Below are positions 9,391 to 17,692 of a stretch of DNA of 64,000 nucleotides, in pieces. Source of the stretch: Ignavibacteria bacterium (GTDB taxonomy: Bacteria; Bacteroidota; Ignavibacteria; Ignavibacteriales; Ignavibacteriaceae); contig JAJTBZ010000022.1 of assembly GCA_021286645.1 (NCBI GenBank), positions 1 to 64,000 of the forward strand, read 5' to 3'. The notes beneath the pieces were generated by a model. That model did no database searches. It had not been told where the DNA came from and was given only the letters and a program-made list of their open reading frames with translations. Every line of letters begins with the position of its first letter. Position 1 is the first letter of the stretch. Made by a program: the position numbers and the translations under genes.

Positions 9391-9927
9391 CTACACCACC
9401 AGATCCTGTTCCTGTTGCAGCATTGCCGCGCGTTGCATAATAATTCCAAATACGTATATGATCAGTCCCACGATAACAAAGGGGTTAAACGGAATAGAAA
9501 GGAGGTTTATTGCACCCATTAGCCATAGAACAGTCGATGAAGGAAACTGCTCAAGTATAAAGCTATTCAACTGATATATAATGCCAATGACTATTATTGC
9601 CATACCCGACCTGCTGAGTAACAGCGGATTTCTCTGATGAAAATACTGCTCCTTCTGTAAATGGGTAAAAATAGCTTTGAACTGCAACAACACGAATACG
9701 ATACTCACGCAGAGAAGAGCATTTAGGCAGAGTACCTGAATGGCGATAAAATGCGTACAGCTCCGGGCCGGAAGACTGGTAAACCCTAAAAACGGAGCAG
9801 CTTTTGGGTTACCATTCAAAATTCCAGCGATAATCGATAGACTATGCAATAGAAAATTCAACGGCAGCAAACCTATGTACAGCCACAACGCGGCTGAAAT
9901 AAAACCAACAAACCAGTTCTTTTTCAT
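9391..9927 (-). CDS. DUF2975 family membrane protein
   Basis: 178 residues with four predicted membrane helices (about 9-30, 55-80, 105-128 and 138-165). The QYFHQRNPLLLSRSGMAIIVIG stretch, with a basic loop before helix three, is typical of DUF2975 proteins. Function is unknown in the family. They are nearly always followed by a small YozG-type HTH gene, as here. A GAGG ribosome-binding site precedes the ATG at 9927. The roughly 270-base gap to the divergent macrodomain gene presumably contains both promoters. Confidence 0.85.
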   Translation of the reverse strand: MKKNWFVGFISAALWLYIGLLPLNFLLHSLSIIAGILNGNPKAAPFLGFTSLPARSCTHFIAIQVLCLNALLCVSIVFVLLQFKAIFTHLQKEQYFHQRNPLLLSRSGMAIIVIGIIYQLNSFILEQFPSSTVLWLMGAINLLSIPFNPFVIVGLIIYVFGIIMQRAAMLQQEQDLVV

Positions 9928-10200
9928 GGAAACCTCGTAATTGTTACTCCTAACGTAAATAAATATTTATTGAAATACAATAAATATTTATCAATAATAT
10001 AGAATTTTTATACTATTACGATATTTCTTCCTCCCGGCAGCATATATTGCCTGTCCACGTGTAACATGGCAGCCGACACACTTCAGCGCGTTGCATGGCA
10101 AATTGCACCGAACTGCCATACTTTAGTTGTACCCTGCGGTTTTCCTTTCCCTTTGTTACCCGATTTTCTATATTGCGTGCAATGATAAGCGGAGGAATGT

Positions 10201-10740
10201 ATGCCGGTTACGGGTAATGTAATTAACAGAATGGAATTGTTTAAGGGCGATATTACAAAACTGCATGTTGACGCAATTGTTAATGCAGCAAACAATACAT
10301 TGTTGGGTGGGGGCGGCGTTGATGGCGCGATTCACCGCGCCGCGGGTCCCGGTCTGTTGCAGGAGTGCCGTGAACTGAATGGCTGCGCTACCGGCGAGGC
10401 CAAATACACCCGCGCCTATAACCTGCCGGCCGAATACGTTATCCATACCGTGGGACCCGTGTGGCATGGCGGAATAAAGAACGAAACACATTTGCTAACA
10501 CTTTGCTATACCAACTCCCTTGAAATTGCTCATCAATTGAAACTTAATTCCATTACTTTTCCTGCCATTAGTACGGGGGCGTACCGTTTTCCCGTGTACA
10601 AGGCTGCTGCCATAGCGGTTAATTCCACCGCCCGCTTTCTTTCGGCACATGCCTTTCCGCAGCGTGTTATTTTCGCCTGTTTCGATGACGAAACCATTAC
10701 GCTTTATCAGGATATTATGATGCTATTCGGTAATACCTGA
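10201..10740 (+). CDS. Macrodomain protein, ADP-ribose/O-acetyl-ADP-ribose hydrolase type
   Basis: 179 residues covering one macrodomain. [30 protein letters not shown] (split at the loop) carries the ADP-ribose-binding Asp, the VNAAN motif and the glycine-rich [10 protein letters not shown] loop. The [15 protein letters not shown] phosphate loop follows near residue 115. This pattern fits the MacroD/YmdB class, which removes acetyl or ADP-ribose groups from ADP-ribosylated substrates in the cytoplasm. GGAGG at 10191-10195 fixes the start. It is followed 40 bases later by the isochorismatase-like gene, so both may share one transcript. Confidence 0.92.
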   Translation: MPVTGNVINRMELFKGDITKLHVDAIVNAANNTLLGGGGVDGAIHRAAGPGLLQECRELNGCATGEAKYTRAYNLPAEYVIHTVGPVWHGGIKNETHLLTLCYTNSLEIAHQLKLNSITFPAISTGAYRFPVYKAAAIAVNSTARFLSAHAFPQRVIFACFDDETITLYQDIMMLFGNT

Positions 10741-10780
10741 GCGCAAAACACAATCATATATCTTTTTAGCGAAGGATTTT

Positions 10781-11365
10781 ATGGTAATTTTGGATAAACA
10801 TGCCCTGTTGATTATTGATATGATTAACGACTACCTTACCCCCGGGGGCCTTTTGCCTTCATTGCCATGCCGGGCCATCATACCATCAATTCAACATGTG
10901 CTGCGCTTCTCCCGCCACCACGAGATGCCTGTTTTGTTTCTGAATACGCGCCTGCAAAATGCCGGCGAGCCGCTTGCCGGCCGATGGGGACTGCATGCCG
11001 TAAAGGGCAGCTTCGGCGAACAGGTTATTTCCGAACTGCAATACCTGCCCGATGACCACCTGATTCACAAAACAGGGTACAACGCGTTTAATGGTACCGA
11101 TTTACATGCCACGTTGCACGCGCTTGGCACTACCGAAGTGGTGATAACCGGCATCCATACCCATGTCTGCGTACTGTTTACTGCCGCCGCCGCGTTTGAA
11201 CTGGGCTACCGTGTAACTATACTGGAAGATTGCGTAACTACCACCAATACAGAAAACCATACTTCACGTTTGTCCTTTTTTGCAAGTCATATCGGAAGAG
11301 TAATAAAATCGGATGATTGGATTAAAGAAGTGGGACCCGTTCATTCAGTTATTGTGTCGTCCTGA
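10781..11365 (+). CDS. Isochorismatase-family cysteine hydrolase
   Basis: 194 residues with the complete isochorismatase-like catalytic set: Asp13 in LLIIDMINDY, Lys97 in LIHKTGYNAF and Cys130 in GIHTHVCVLFTA. The family includes nicotinamidases, isochorismatases and N-carbamoyl hydrolases. Substrate cannot be told from sequence, so a more exact name is not justified. The neighbouring macrodomain gene makes a link to NAD/ADP-ribose turnover attractive, since nicotinamide is released in that chemistry, but this is inference. A repeat array starts about 150 bases after the stop. Confidence 0.88.
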   Translation: MVILDKHALLIIDMINDYLTPGGLLPSLPCRAIIPSIQHVLRFSRHHEMPVLFLNTRLQNAGEPLAGRWGLHAVKGSFGEQVISELQYLPDDHLIHKTGYNAFNGTDLHATLHALGTTEVVITGIHTHVCVLFTAAAAFELGYRVTILEDCVTTTNTENHTSRLSFFASHIGRVIKSDDWIKEVGPVHSVIVSS

Positions 11366-11514
11366 ATAGTGTTCTCATCTAAAGTAAATTATTAGTCGTT
11401 CTCCCTTCCCTTGACAAAAGGACGTGCCCCGCTTTGCGGTGGAGGAGCTGGAGGGAGAGAATCTTTAACAACAGCGATCTGCGCCCGTGAATAACCATTA
11501 TTTATCATTGCAAA

Positions 11515-11629
11515 ATTCTGTGTCGATCCTACGGATCTTAATAAGATTTTTGGGTTGCTGTTGCCTACAGATATATCGTGCCTATGGCACTTAGGAACTT
11601 CCCTGATAGTTTTCATTTCTGCTGTTGAT
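11515..11629. repeat. Spacer element of the hairpin repeat family (array 1, copy a)
   Basis: Opens with the GATCC-TAC-GGATC stem-loop (11525-11537) and carries a second stem-loop, GTGCC-TAT-GGCAC, at 11578-11590. It is followed directly by a repeat unit. Confidence 0.85.
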
Positions 11630-12323
11630 GGTTTCGATACGCCTTCGGCTGATCAATCACCCGGTTCTGAAATGCGAAACGGCGTGCCACGAAAGGTCAT
11701 TGAGTGTCCGGCCAGATGCGGCAAAACCAACGCCGTGTAAAACCCGCGGCCGGATGTATCGAAATGACCGGCCTTCGATACGCCTTCGGCTACGCAATCA
11801 CCCAGTTCTGAAATGCTACACAGCGCACCGCAAAAGGTCATTGAGTGTCCGGCCAGATGCGGCAAAACCAGCGCCGTGGTAAAACATAGGCCGGATGTAT
11901 CGAAATGACCCGGGCAATTAATAGATTCTGTGTCGATCCTACGGATCTTTTTATGATTTTTGGGTGATTGTTTTCTACAGATATATTGTGCCTCTGGCAC
12001 TTAGGAACTTCCCTGATAGTTTTCATTTCTGCTGTTGATGGTTTCGATATGCCTTCGGCTACTCAATCACCAAGTTCTTAAATACAAAACAGCGCGCCAG
12101 CGAAAGGGTCATTGAGTGTCCGGCCCGCTGCGGCAAAACCAACGCCGTGGTAAAACCAGGCCGGATGTATCGAAATGACCGGCCTTCGATACGCCTCCGG
12201 CTACTGAATCACCAAGTTCTGAAATGCTAAACAGCGCTCCAACGAAAAGGTCATTGAGTGTCCGGCCCGCTGCGGCAAAACTAACGCCGTGTAAAACCCG
12301 CGGCCGGATGTGTCGAAATGACC
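11630..12323. repeat. Hairpin repeat array 1 (four units)
   Basis: Four units of about 135-140 bp lie at 11630-11769, 11774-11910, 12041-12180 and 12185-12323, with a spacer element at 11911-12040. Each unit starts with TTCGATACGCCTTCGGC and ends with CCGGATGTATCGAAATGACC. Inside are two stem-loops: hairpin A around GCC-TTC-GGC, and hairpin B closed by GGTCATT/AATGACC and TCCGGCC/GGCCGGA. Units that directly follow another unit lack the outer 5' arm of hairpin A. The next 278 bases to the gene at 12602 hold no supportable feature. This is the left of two arrays bracketing the secreted-protein cluster. Confidence 0.92.
11911..12040. repeat. Spacer element (array 1, copy b)
   Basis: Begins CGGGCAATTAATAGATTC, then the GATCC/GGATC stem-loop and the stem-loop GTGCC-TCT-GGCAC at 11988-12000. 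The loop differs from copy a while the stem is kept. Confidence 0.85.
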
Positions 12324-12601
12324 CGGAGGGAAACAGAAAAGACTCATTATCATTTTAGTTTTCTCATAAAAATCAGGGTTACCGGTTCAGGTGAGTTGCA
12401 GGCGGATTATTTAACCTGGTGCGATGAACCGAAGAATTCCTCCTCTAAATAGCGCAGGGGGAAAAGAAAATCAGGCTTTTCTATTTGTACTGCAAAATAA
12501 AATAGATTATATTAAAATAGAGAGTTTTCTTGTTCGTTTAGTACCCTTTAGTGCCAAGTCTTCGAATTCTATAATTATATAATAAAAATTCAGAGGGATC
12601 T

Positions 12602-13471
12602 ATGGAAGAGTATGAACAATGGTTAAACAAAATACCCGAGAACCGCAACTATTTACCCACTAAAGACGTTATCCTTAAATGGGCGGCAGTGCGGCATAAA
12701 ACTGCCGATAAGGCCGGCGCAAAAGCATTCCCGGGGTTATTTTCAATTCACAAATTTCGAACAGACCATACACTATTCTGGTGTGCAATTACAATTGAAG
12801 CTTTGATAGCAATATTCGTCCTTTATAAGGTGAGCTGGAATTACATGGTGATGATTATTCTGGGAGTCTCAATAATTTTGGACCTGGCATGCGCGTATTT
12901 TGGTCACTCATCCCAATCGGACAGATGTATTGCCGACAACAAATTGTACTATGAAAAAGATGGGTCTGAGAAAGAAAGGCTTCGTGATACAATTACACGC
13001 GCGAAGATCGTGCATGGCATTGCATCGTTTTTAATTATTGCGATGTTCGTGGGAAAAGTATTGGGAATACTGTGGCTCTTCCCCGGTATGAGCGCGGGAA
13101 TATTACCTTTCCTGCTTAGCGCCCTCTATTTCCTCGTGGCGGTTGTACATATAACAACAACGGGTTTTTATTTCTCCGGCGTTTCATTAATTCGTTCGTT
13201 AAAGCGCGAGTTTAAGAAACAGAATGAAACCGCTGCTACTTATATTAAGGAACCACTACCCTGCCAGTTTAACGCGGATGTTGACCTTGTTCCCGATACT
13301 GCTTCCGATAAAAAACACATACTGAATAAGGGTGCAGCAAGTGAATTTATATTGAATTGTTGGGGAATTCTTTTTGATTCGGATATTACTGTTTTGCTGG
13401 ATAAACAAAAACCCGGTTCGCAGCAGATCTATGCCGAAAAGCTTAAAGAAATTCAGATCTCCCGTTTTTAA
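12602..13471 (+). CDS. Four-helix membrane protein of unknown function
   Basis: 289 residues. A cytoplasmic-looking N-terminus (1-55) is followed by four predicted helices at about 58-77, 80-101, 135-160 and 163-190, then a roughly 95-residue soluble tail. I recognise no family. An AGGG ribosome-binding site precedes the ATG. It is the first gene of an eight-gene co-directional cluster (12602-22084) in which every product is predicted to be membrane-bound, lipid-anchored or secreted, and it is the only one with several internal helices. The lipoprotein gene starts 21 bases after its stop. It could be the inner-membrane component of an envelope assembly, which is inference from position only. 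Confidence 0.8.
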   Translation: MEEYEQWLNKIPENRNYLPTKDVILKWAAVRHKTADKAGAKAFPGLFSIHKFRTDHTLFWCAITIEALIAIFVLYKVSWNYMVMIILGVSIILDLACAYFGHSSQSDRCIADNKLYYEKDGSEKERLRDTITRAKIVHGIASFLIIAMFVGKVLGILWLFPGMSAGILPFLLSALYFLVAVVHITTTGFYFSGVSLIRSLKREFKKQNETAATYIKEPLPCQFNADVDLVPDTASDKKHILNKGAASEFILNCWGILFDSDITVLLDKQKPGSQQIYAEKLKEIQISRF

Positions 13472-13492
13472 CGCAGCGTAAATGAGGAAATT

Positions 13493-14632
13493 ATGAAATA
13501 TAACCGATATGTAGCTCTTGCTCTGGGAGCATTTTTTAGTATGTTTTTTATTGGTATAACCGGTTGTGAAACCGGTTGTAGAACCGGTGAACCGGATGTT
13601 GATGAGGCATCGAAAGAAATAACCGTTAACAACAAAGTTGATTATTCGCTTAACTTTGTGGTCGATTTCAAGGTAACGAAAGAAGATCAGCATAACATAC
13701 TATTATTAAATAAAACGATTATTTCAGCAGAGGATTCGAAAACCGCGTACACCCCGTTGAAAAAAATTAAGTTTACCCGATTGTACTCGAGTCATGAAGA
13801 TCGTGACACTTCTGCTGTTATGGAAATTGACCCCTGCCCAAGCTGGGTGCAAATGAATAACGCGGATAAAAATGTTTTTGGCATTGAAACTGTTTTGTTA
13901 ACAAAAAATATTAAGCCGTTTCTGAATGAAAGCACTATTCTTACGGCCGATTACTCCGATGCGAAAAGTTTAAAGAGTTACCTCGATAAACTGGAATCGC
14001 AAGAGACCAAATGTTTTGTTTATAAACCAACCGAGGATGCTGGAAACAAAAAATCCGATATGGTATTTACCGATATGAAAGCACTGCAAACTGCAATGGC
14101 AGCATACCTGGATAAACAAAACCGTGAACAGAAACCAATGCATATTGCACTGATCTACTCGAAGAAGGCAGAGTTCCCTTATCCGGAGCAACCGGCATCG
14201 AAACCTGCGAAAGAAGTAAAAAAAAAAGAGGATATCCACGCGAGCGGTAAAAACGGTCTTGCTGGAAATAAGGGAGAACCCTTATCTCAAAAATCCTCGG
14301 GAAATAAAGTAGAACCCAAGCTGCAGAACCCTGCGGAAAATACCAACTCCGGCAGCGGGACAACCGGTACCGGACTAAGGCCAGGCGGCTGGAAACAGCT
14401 TAAGTTCGCTAACCATGACCAGTATTATGGTGAAATTAAAGACGGTAAAATGGATGGCGTGGGCGAATATCATTTCGCGCAGGGCCAGGTAATTTCATCG
14501 CGCGATTTGAAAGCGCGCAGAGCAGAAGCGGGAGATGTGCTTAAGGGTACCTGGCATAATGGCGTGTTTTCTTCCGGCAAACTCTATGACTCAAACAATA
14601 AGTTTAAGCAAACGATAGTAATAGGCGAGTAG
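13493..14632 (+). CDS. Lipoprotein with a C-terminal MORN-like motif
   Basis: 379 residues. The N-terminus is a lipoprotein signal ending in a lipobox-like GITGC (Cys at about 25), so the mature protein should be lipid-anchored. A central 220-residue domain is unrecognised. A low-complexity Lys/Pro/Ser/Gly linker covers about 235-300. Near residue 310 a segment YYGEIKDGKMDGVGEYHF matches a single MORN repeat, followed by a second weak repeat-like stretch (LKGTWHNGVFSSGKLY). MORN repeats act in membrane or protein contact. An AGGA-type ribosome-binding site precedes the start, and the next gene begins 8 bases after the stop, so this is clearly an operon member. Confidence 0.8.
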   Translation: MKYNRYVALALGAFFSMFFIGITGCETGCRTGEPDVDEASKEITVNNKVDYSLNFVVDFKVTKEDQHNILLLNKTIISAEDSKTAYTPLKKIKFTRLYSSHEDRDTSAVMEIDPCPSWVQMNNADKNVFGIETVLLTKNIKPFLNESTILTADYSDAKSLKSYLDKLESQETKCFVYKPTEDAGNKKSDMVFTDMKALQTAMAAYLDKQNREQKPMHIALIYSKKAEFPYPEQPASKPAKEVKKKEDIHASGKNGLAGNKGEPLSQKSSGNKVEPKLQNPAENTNSGSGTTGTGLRPGGWKQLKFANHDQYYGEIKDGKMDGVGEYHFAQGQVISSRDLKARRAEAGDVLKGTWHNGVFSSGKLYDSNNKFKQTIVIGE

Positions 14633-14640
14633 CTGATTTT

Positions 14641-15765
14641 ATGGGGAAAATGTTTTGGTTGCTTTGCGGGTATGTATTTTTCATTTCCTGCAATACAATA
14701 TTTGCTCAAAATGAATGCACCTCGCAATATTTGAGTCAGGTTTTTCATCGGCTGCCGGCTGAATGCCGGCAGGCCCGATCTAATGATACCTTAGCCTATT
14801 TTACCCGCGTAACCGATAAAATAATGCCGGGCCGTACCATGCCTGTATTATATTATTATACGCGCAGCCAGCTAAGTGATATCGGCATCAGATTATGCGA
14901 TTCTTCCTCGCTGCGGGCAATTGTTAACAACGAAATAGTTTGCCGCTTTTTTGAAAGGAAAATGCTTGAACTGTTGGTGAACTTAAGCAGTGAAACCATT
15001 GCCGATAACGAGCAGATTCACTTGCTGGTAAACAGGAACCAGGTAATTCAGCGCAAGCAATTATTTTTGTTCTGCGAAACCATGATTCGGGCTACCAAAC
15101 TTGAATATCATCGCGATAGCCTGTTCGCGCGCTTGGTAGGGGTTTCGGGTAATAATGTAGCTGAATTCCAATTTCGTGTATCCAACTACCTGTTGCGGGC
15201 TCACGATAAGAGCGAGTTGGATTCGTTAATGTATAAAGAGCTGACATCCTTCCATACCGGTTCACAGACTCCCAAAGAAACGATCCCGGGGTTGTATAGT
15301 GCACCGGATAGTATTATTGTTTCAAAGGGTAAATTTCTTTTTACCGAAAAACTTAATCAGGATCTATACCACGGAATTTTGAGAAAAAAAGAATATCTCA
15401 TATTCAGCCGGAGTTATTTCCCGGAAAGTTTTTGCAATCTTCTTCAGCATCCATCATTGTCAGATAGCATCAGTATAGAAGTGCAACATTATCAGTACAA
15501 CGGAAAAGCGCCGCTGTTTACTATGGCCTTTCAGGACTTCGCTGCTTATTTTTCCGATCATGAATTCTATACCGGTATTATCCGTTCGGCTGCAGATAAA
15601 TTGCAGGTACTGGTAATTGTCTATAATAAGGACCTTAATGTGTACCACTTCTTTACCACACAACCGGATGCTGAACAGTTCTTTAAAGGAAAGAAAAAAT
15701 TTCATATTGATTTTCACACGAATATCCCGAGCGATACGCTTGGTGATATTACCGGAGTACGGTAA
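14641..15765 (+). CDS. Secreted protein of unknown function
   Basis: 374 residues with an N-terminal signal peptide (hydrophobic 4-20, cleavage likely after IFAQ near residue 23). No known domain is recognised. Cysteines at about 26 and 40 might pair in the periplasm. The middle third is predicted largely helical, and the last 120 residues look like an alpha/beta region. The gene is tightly placed between the MORN lipoprotein and the next secreted gene (39 bases apart) and shares their direction. It is presumably periplasmic or outer-membrane associated and works with them. Confidence 0.75.
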   Translation: MGKMFWLLCGYVFFISCNTIFAQNECTSQYLSQVFHRLPAECRQARSNDTLAYFTRVTDKIMPGRTMPVLYYYTRSQLSDIGIRLCDSSSLRAIVNNEIVCRFFERKMLELLVNLSSETIADNEQIHLLVNRNQVIQRKQLFLFCETMIRATKLEYHRDSLFARLVGVSGNNVAEFQFRVSNYLLRAHDKSELDSLMYKELTSFHTGSQTPKETIPGLYSAPDSIIVSKGKFLFTEKLNQDLYHGILRKKEYLIFSRSYFPESFCNLLQHPSLSDSISIEVQHYQYNGKAPLFTMAFQDFAAYFSDHEFYTGIIRSAADKLQVLVIVYNKDLNVYHFFTTQPDAEQFFKGKKKFHIDFHTNIPSDTLGDITGVR

Positions 15766-15804
15766 GTTCTTTACTAAATATGAGAACGGGAAGAAAAGAT
15801 TACA

Positions 15805-16626
15805 ATGTATAACACCAGACAAATAGTTGCTTACTTGCTGATTGTGATAACAATGCAGCTATGTGCCCAGGGGACGGATAGTTTATCGGAAGAGAATATA
15901 AAACTTTCCGGAGATTACTTTTGGGATGAAGCGTATTCACCCAATAAACAAAATGCAATAACACAGGCTACCGATAAGCTTATGGGAATTATTGCCGATT
16001 CAGTAGCAAAAAATACAATTACTGAGCAGGTAAAAGAAGTAATTACACCGGAAGTAAGGTATTTGTATTTTTCCTGGGGACAAAAAACGCAGGCTATTGC
16101 CTTTGTTGAAAAAGCACGCATTCAGGTAATTATGGAGAAAAACAAGGCACTACAGTATTTTCCTATAAAAATAAGTCATGAAAAGAATGCTGCTACTGAA
16201 GATGTTGTTAAAACCCCAACAGCAGTAAATAAAAAAGCAACTGAATTGGATTCGGGTGAAAAGGCAGTGCAACCACCCGTTATAAACGGAAGCCCAAATA
16301 TTCCTGGTGAGAGGCAGAAGAGTAGTAGCAATAAAAAATCTGACAGGCTGCGGTCGCGGTTTTCGGCTATACAGAGCAGTGATGTTTTATTGAAAGAGTT
16401 GGAGAACTCGAGCGACATTGGAGATCTTTCCTACGGCAATCAAGAAGATTTTAATAATCCCGCTGCTTGCGATATTATTATAATGAACAGTGATGCACGC
16501 ACGGTTGAGATGTATATAGTGCAAAATGCAGGGAATTATATCGATTTCCAAAGTGGCATGGTGATAAATGATTTTATGGGAAAAGTGAAAGGTAAAAAAG
16601 TTATATGGCTCGTGTATTTCGATTAA
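15805..16626 (+). CDS. Secreted protein with an LPP20-like N-terminal region
   Basis: 273 residues with a signal peptide (about 1-21, ending QLCAQ). Residues about 30-115 follow the pattern of Bacteroidota LPP20-like proteins: a short beta start (KLSGDYFWDEAYS), a helix rich in Ala/Asp and Lys (NAITQATDKLMGIIADSV), then strands ending FVEKARIQVIME. A disordered linker (about 120-190, Lys/Ser/Pro rich) leads to a small C-terminal domain. In related Bacteroidota such proteins lie next to PEGA-domain genes, as they do here. The family link is by remembered pattern, not by search. The 3' end overlaps the next gene by 22 bases, indicating translational coupling. Confidence 0.7.
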   Translation: MYNTRQIVAYLLIVITMQLCAQGTDSLSEENIKLSGDYFWDEAYSPNKQNAITQATDKLMGIIADSVAKNTITEQVKEVITPEVRYLYFSWGQKTQAIAFVEKARIQVIMEKNKALQYFPIKISHEKNAATEDVVKTPTAVNKKATELDSGEKAVQPPVINGSPNIPGERQKSSSNKKSDRLRSRFSAIQSSDVLLKELENSSDIGDLSYGNQEDFNNPAACDIIIMNSDARTVEMYIVQNAGNYIDFQSGMVINDFMGKVKGKKVIWLVYFD

Positions 16627-17642
16627 TAGTTTTCTTTACTCTTTTAACCGGCCTGTTTGGCGGCTTGGTGTTTGCACAGAATTCTTCAGATAATTCCGGT
16701 GTATATAATAAAACAACTGTTACCCTGACCGGATTACCGAATTCAGTGCTGTTAGAAAAAATGCAGAAGAATGCTACAGCATTTCTCTCGGAACTCAACG
16801 CGGCATTTGCAGGGAACCGGGAACCCTCCGTGCCGGGTTCGGTGATGAATGATGAGGGAAAAGAAATTCTTGCTTCATTATGGGAAACCAGCCCCTTCCG
16901 AAGTATTAAGACTAAAATAATCGATCGGATAATACTTGTACGGACAACGCGTGGCATGAAATATCAGTTAAGAAATATTCCGGTGTATATTAAAGATGTG
17001 GTATCGTATGAAAAAGATTCCGAAAGCCAGCAGGCTGCCGATCACTCGCAGGAAATAAGCCTAACATTTTCGAAAACAGGAGAAATTGATAATATATCAT
17101 ATACGTTGGATTATACCCGTAGCGATTTGTTAAAACGGGATACCACTTCGTTATTAGAATTTCAACGGCGGCAATTTGTATTAGAGTTTTTAGAACGACT
17201 GAGGACTGCGTATAACCGGAAGGATACTGCCTTTCTCCAAAAAGTGTACAGCGATGATGCTCTGATAATAACGACAAAAGAAATTAGATTAGAGAAGAGT
17301 GGCGATCTCGGGATAAAGGGTCAGGTAATAGTTATTTCCCAAAAAGTAACAAAGCAGGTATATTTAAAAAGCCTGGCCGAGAAAATATTCAAATACAATA
17401 AGTTTATTAATGTCAGGTTCGAAGATATTAAGATTGTTATGAATCTGAAGTATCCCAATATATACGGGGTTAACCTGAAGCAATTCTGGAATTCCTCAAA
17501 TTATAAAGATGCAGGCTATCTTTTTCTGTTGGTAGATTTTAAGAACGAGGATGCACCCATGATACATGTGCGTACATTCCAGCCGGATAGTACAATAAAA
17601 TCTCCAGGTGATATTATTGATATGGGTTCGTTTAATTATTAA
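16605..17642 (+). CDS. Secreted protein with a possible NTF2-like domain
   Basis: 345 residues. The signal peptide is clear (hydrophobic 7-22, cleavage near FAQ at 25). Residues about 175-225 (LEFQRRQFVLEFLERLRTAY, then NRKDTAFLQKVYSDDALII) resemble the opening helix and strand of NTF2-like domains, in which a helix is followed by a short N-x-K-D-xx-FL-x-x-hydrophobic segment. I give this low weight. The ATG lies inside the preceding gene and the two overlap by 22 bases. It is followed 50 bases later by the first PEGA-domain gene. It is probably periplasmic and part of the same envelope assembly. Confidence 0.7.
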   Translation: MARVFRLIVFFTLLTGLFGGLVFAQNSSDNSGVYNKTTVTLTGLPNSVLLEKMQKNATAFLSELNAAFAGNREPSVPGSVMNDEGKEILASLWETSPFRSIKTKIIDRIILVRTTRGMKYQLRNIPVYIKDVVSYEKDSESQQAADHSQEISLTFSKTGEIDNISYTLDYTRSDLLKRDTTSLLEFQRRQFVLEFLERLRTAYNRKDTAFLQKVYSDDALIITTKEIRLEKSGDLGIKGQVIVISQKVTKQVYLKSLAEKIFKYNKFINVRFEDIKIVMNLKYPNIYGVNLKQFWNSSNYKDAGYLFLLVDFKNEDAPMIHVRTFQPDSTIKSPGDIIDMGSFNY

Positions 17643-17692
17643 TCGGCTTGGTTGAGTTTTCGGATGACTGATACGGGAAGGAAGAAAAGCCA

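Noticed and set aside
11515-12323. Arrays as a CRISPR locus
   Set aside because: Units are about 140 bp, contiguous or separated by the same spacer element, with no unique short spacers and no cas genes.
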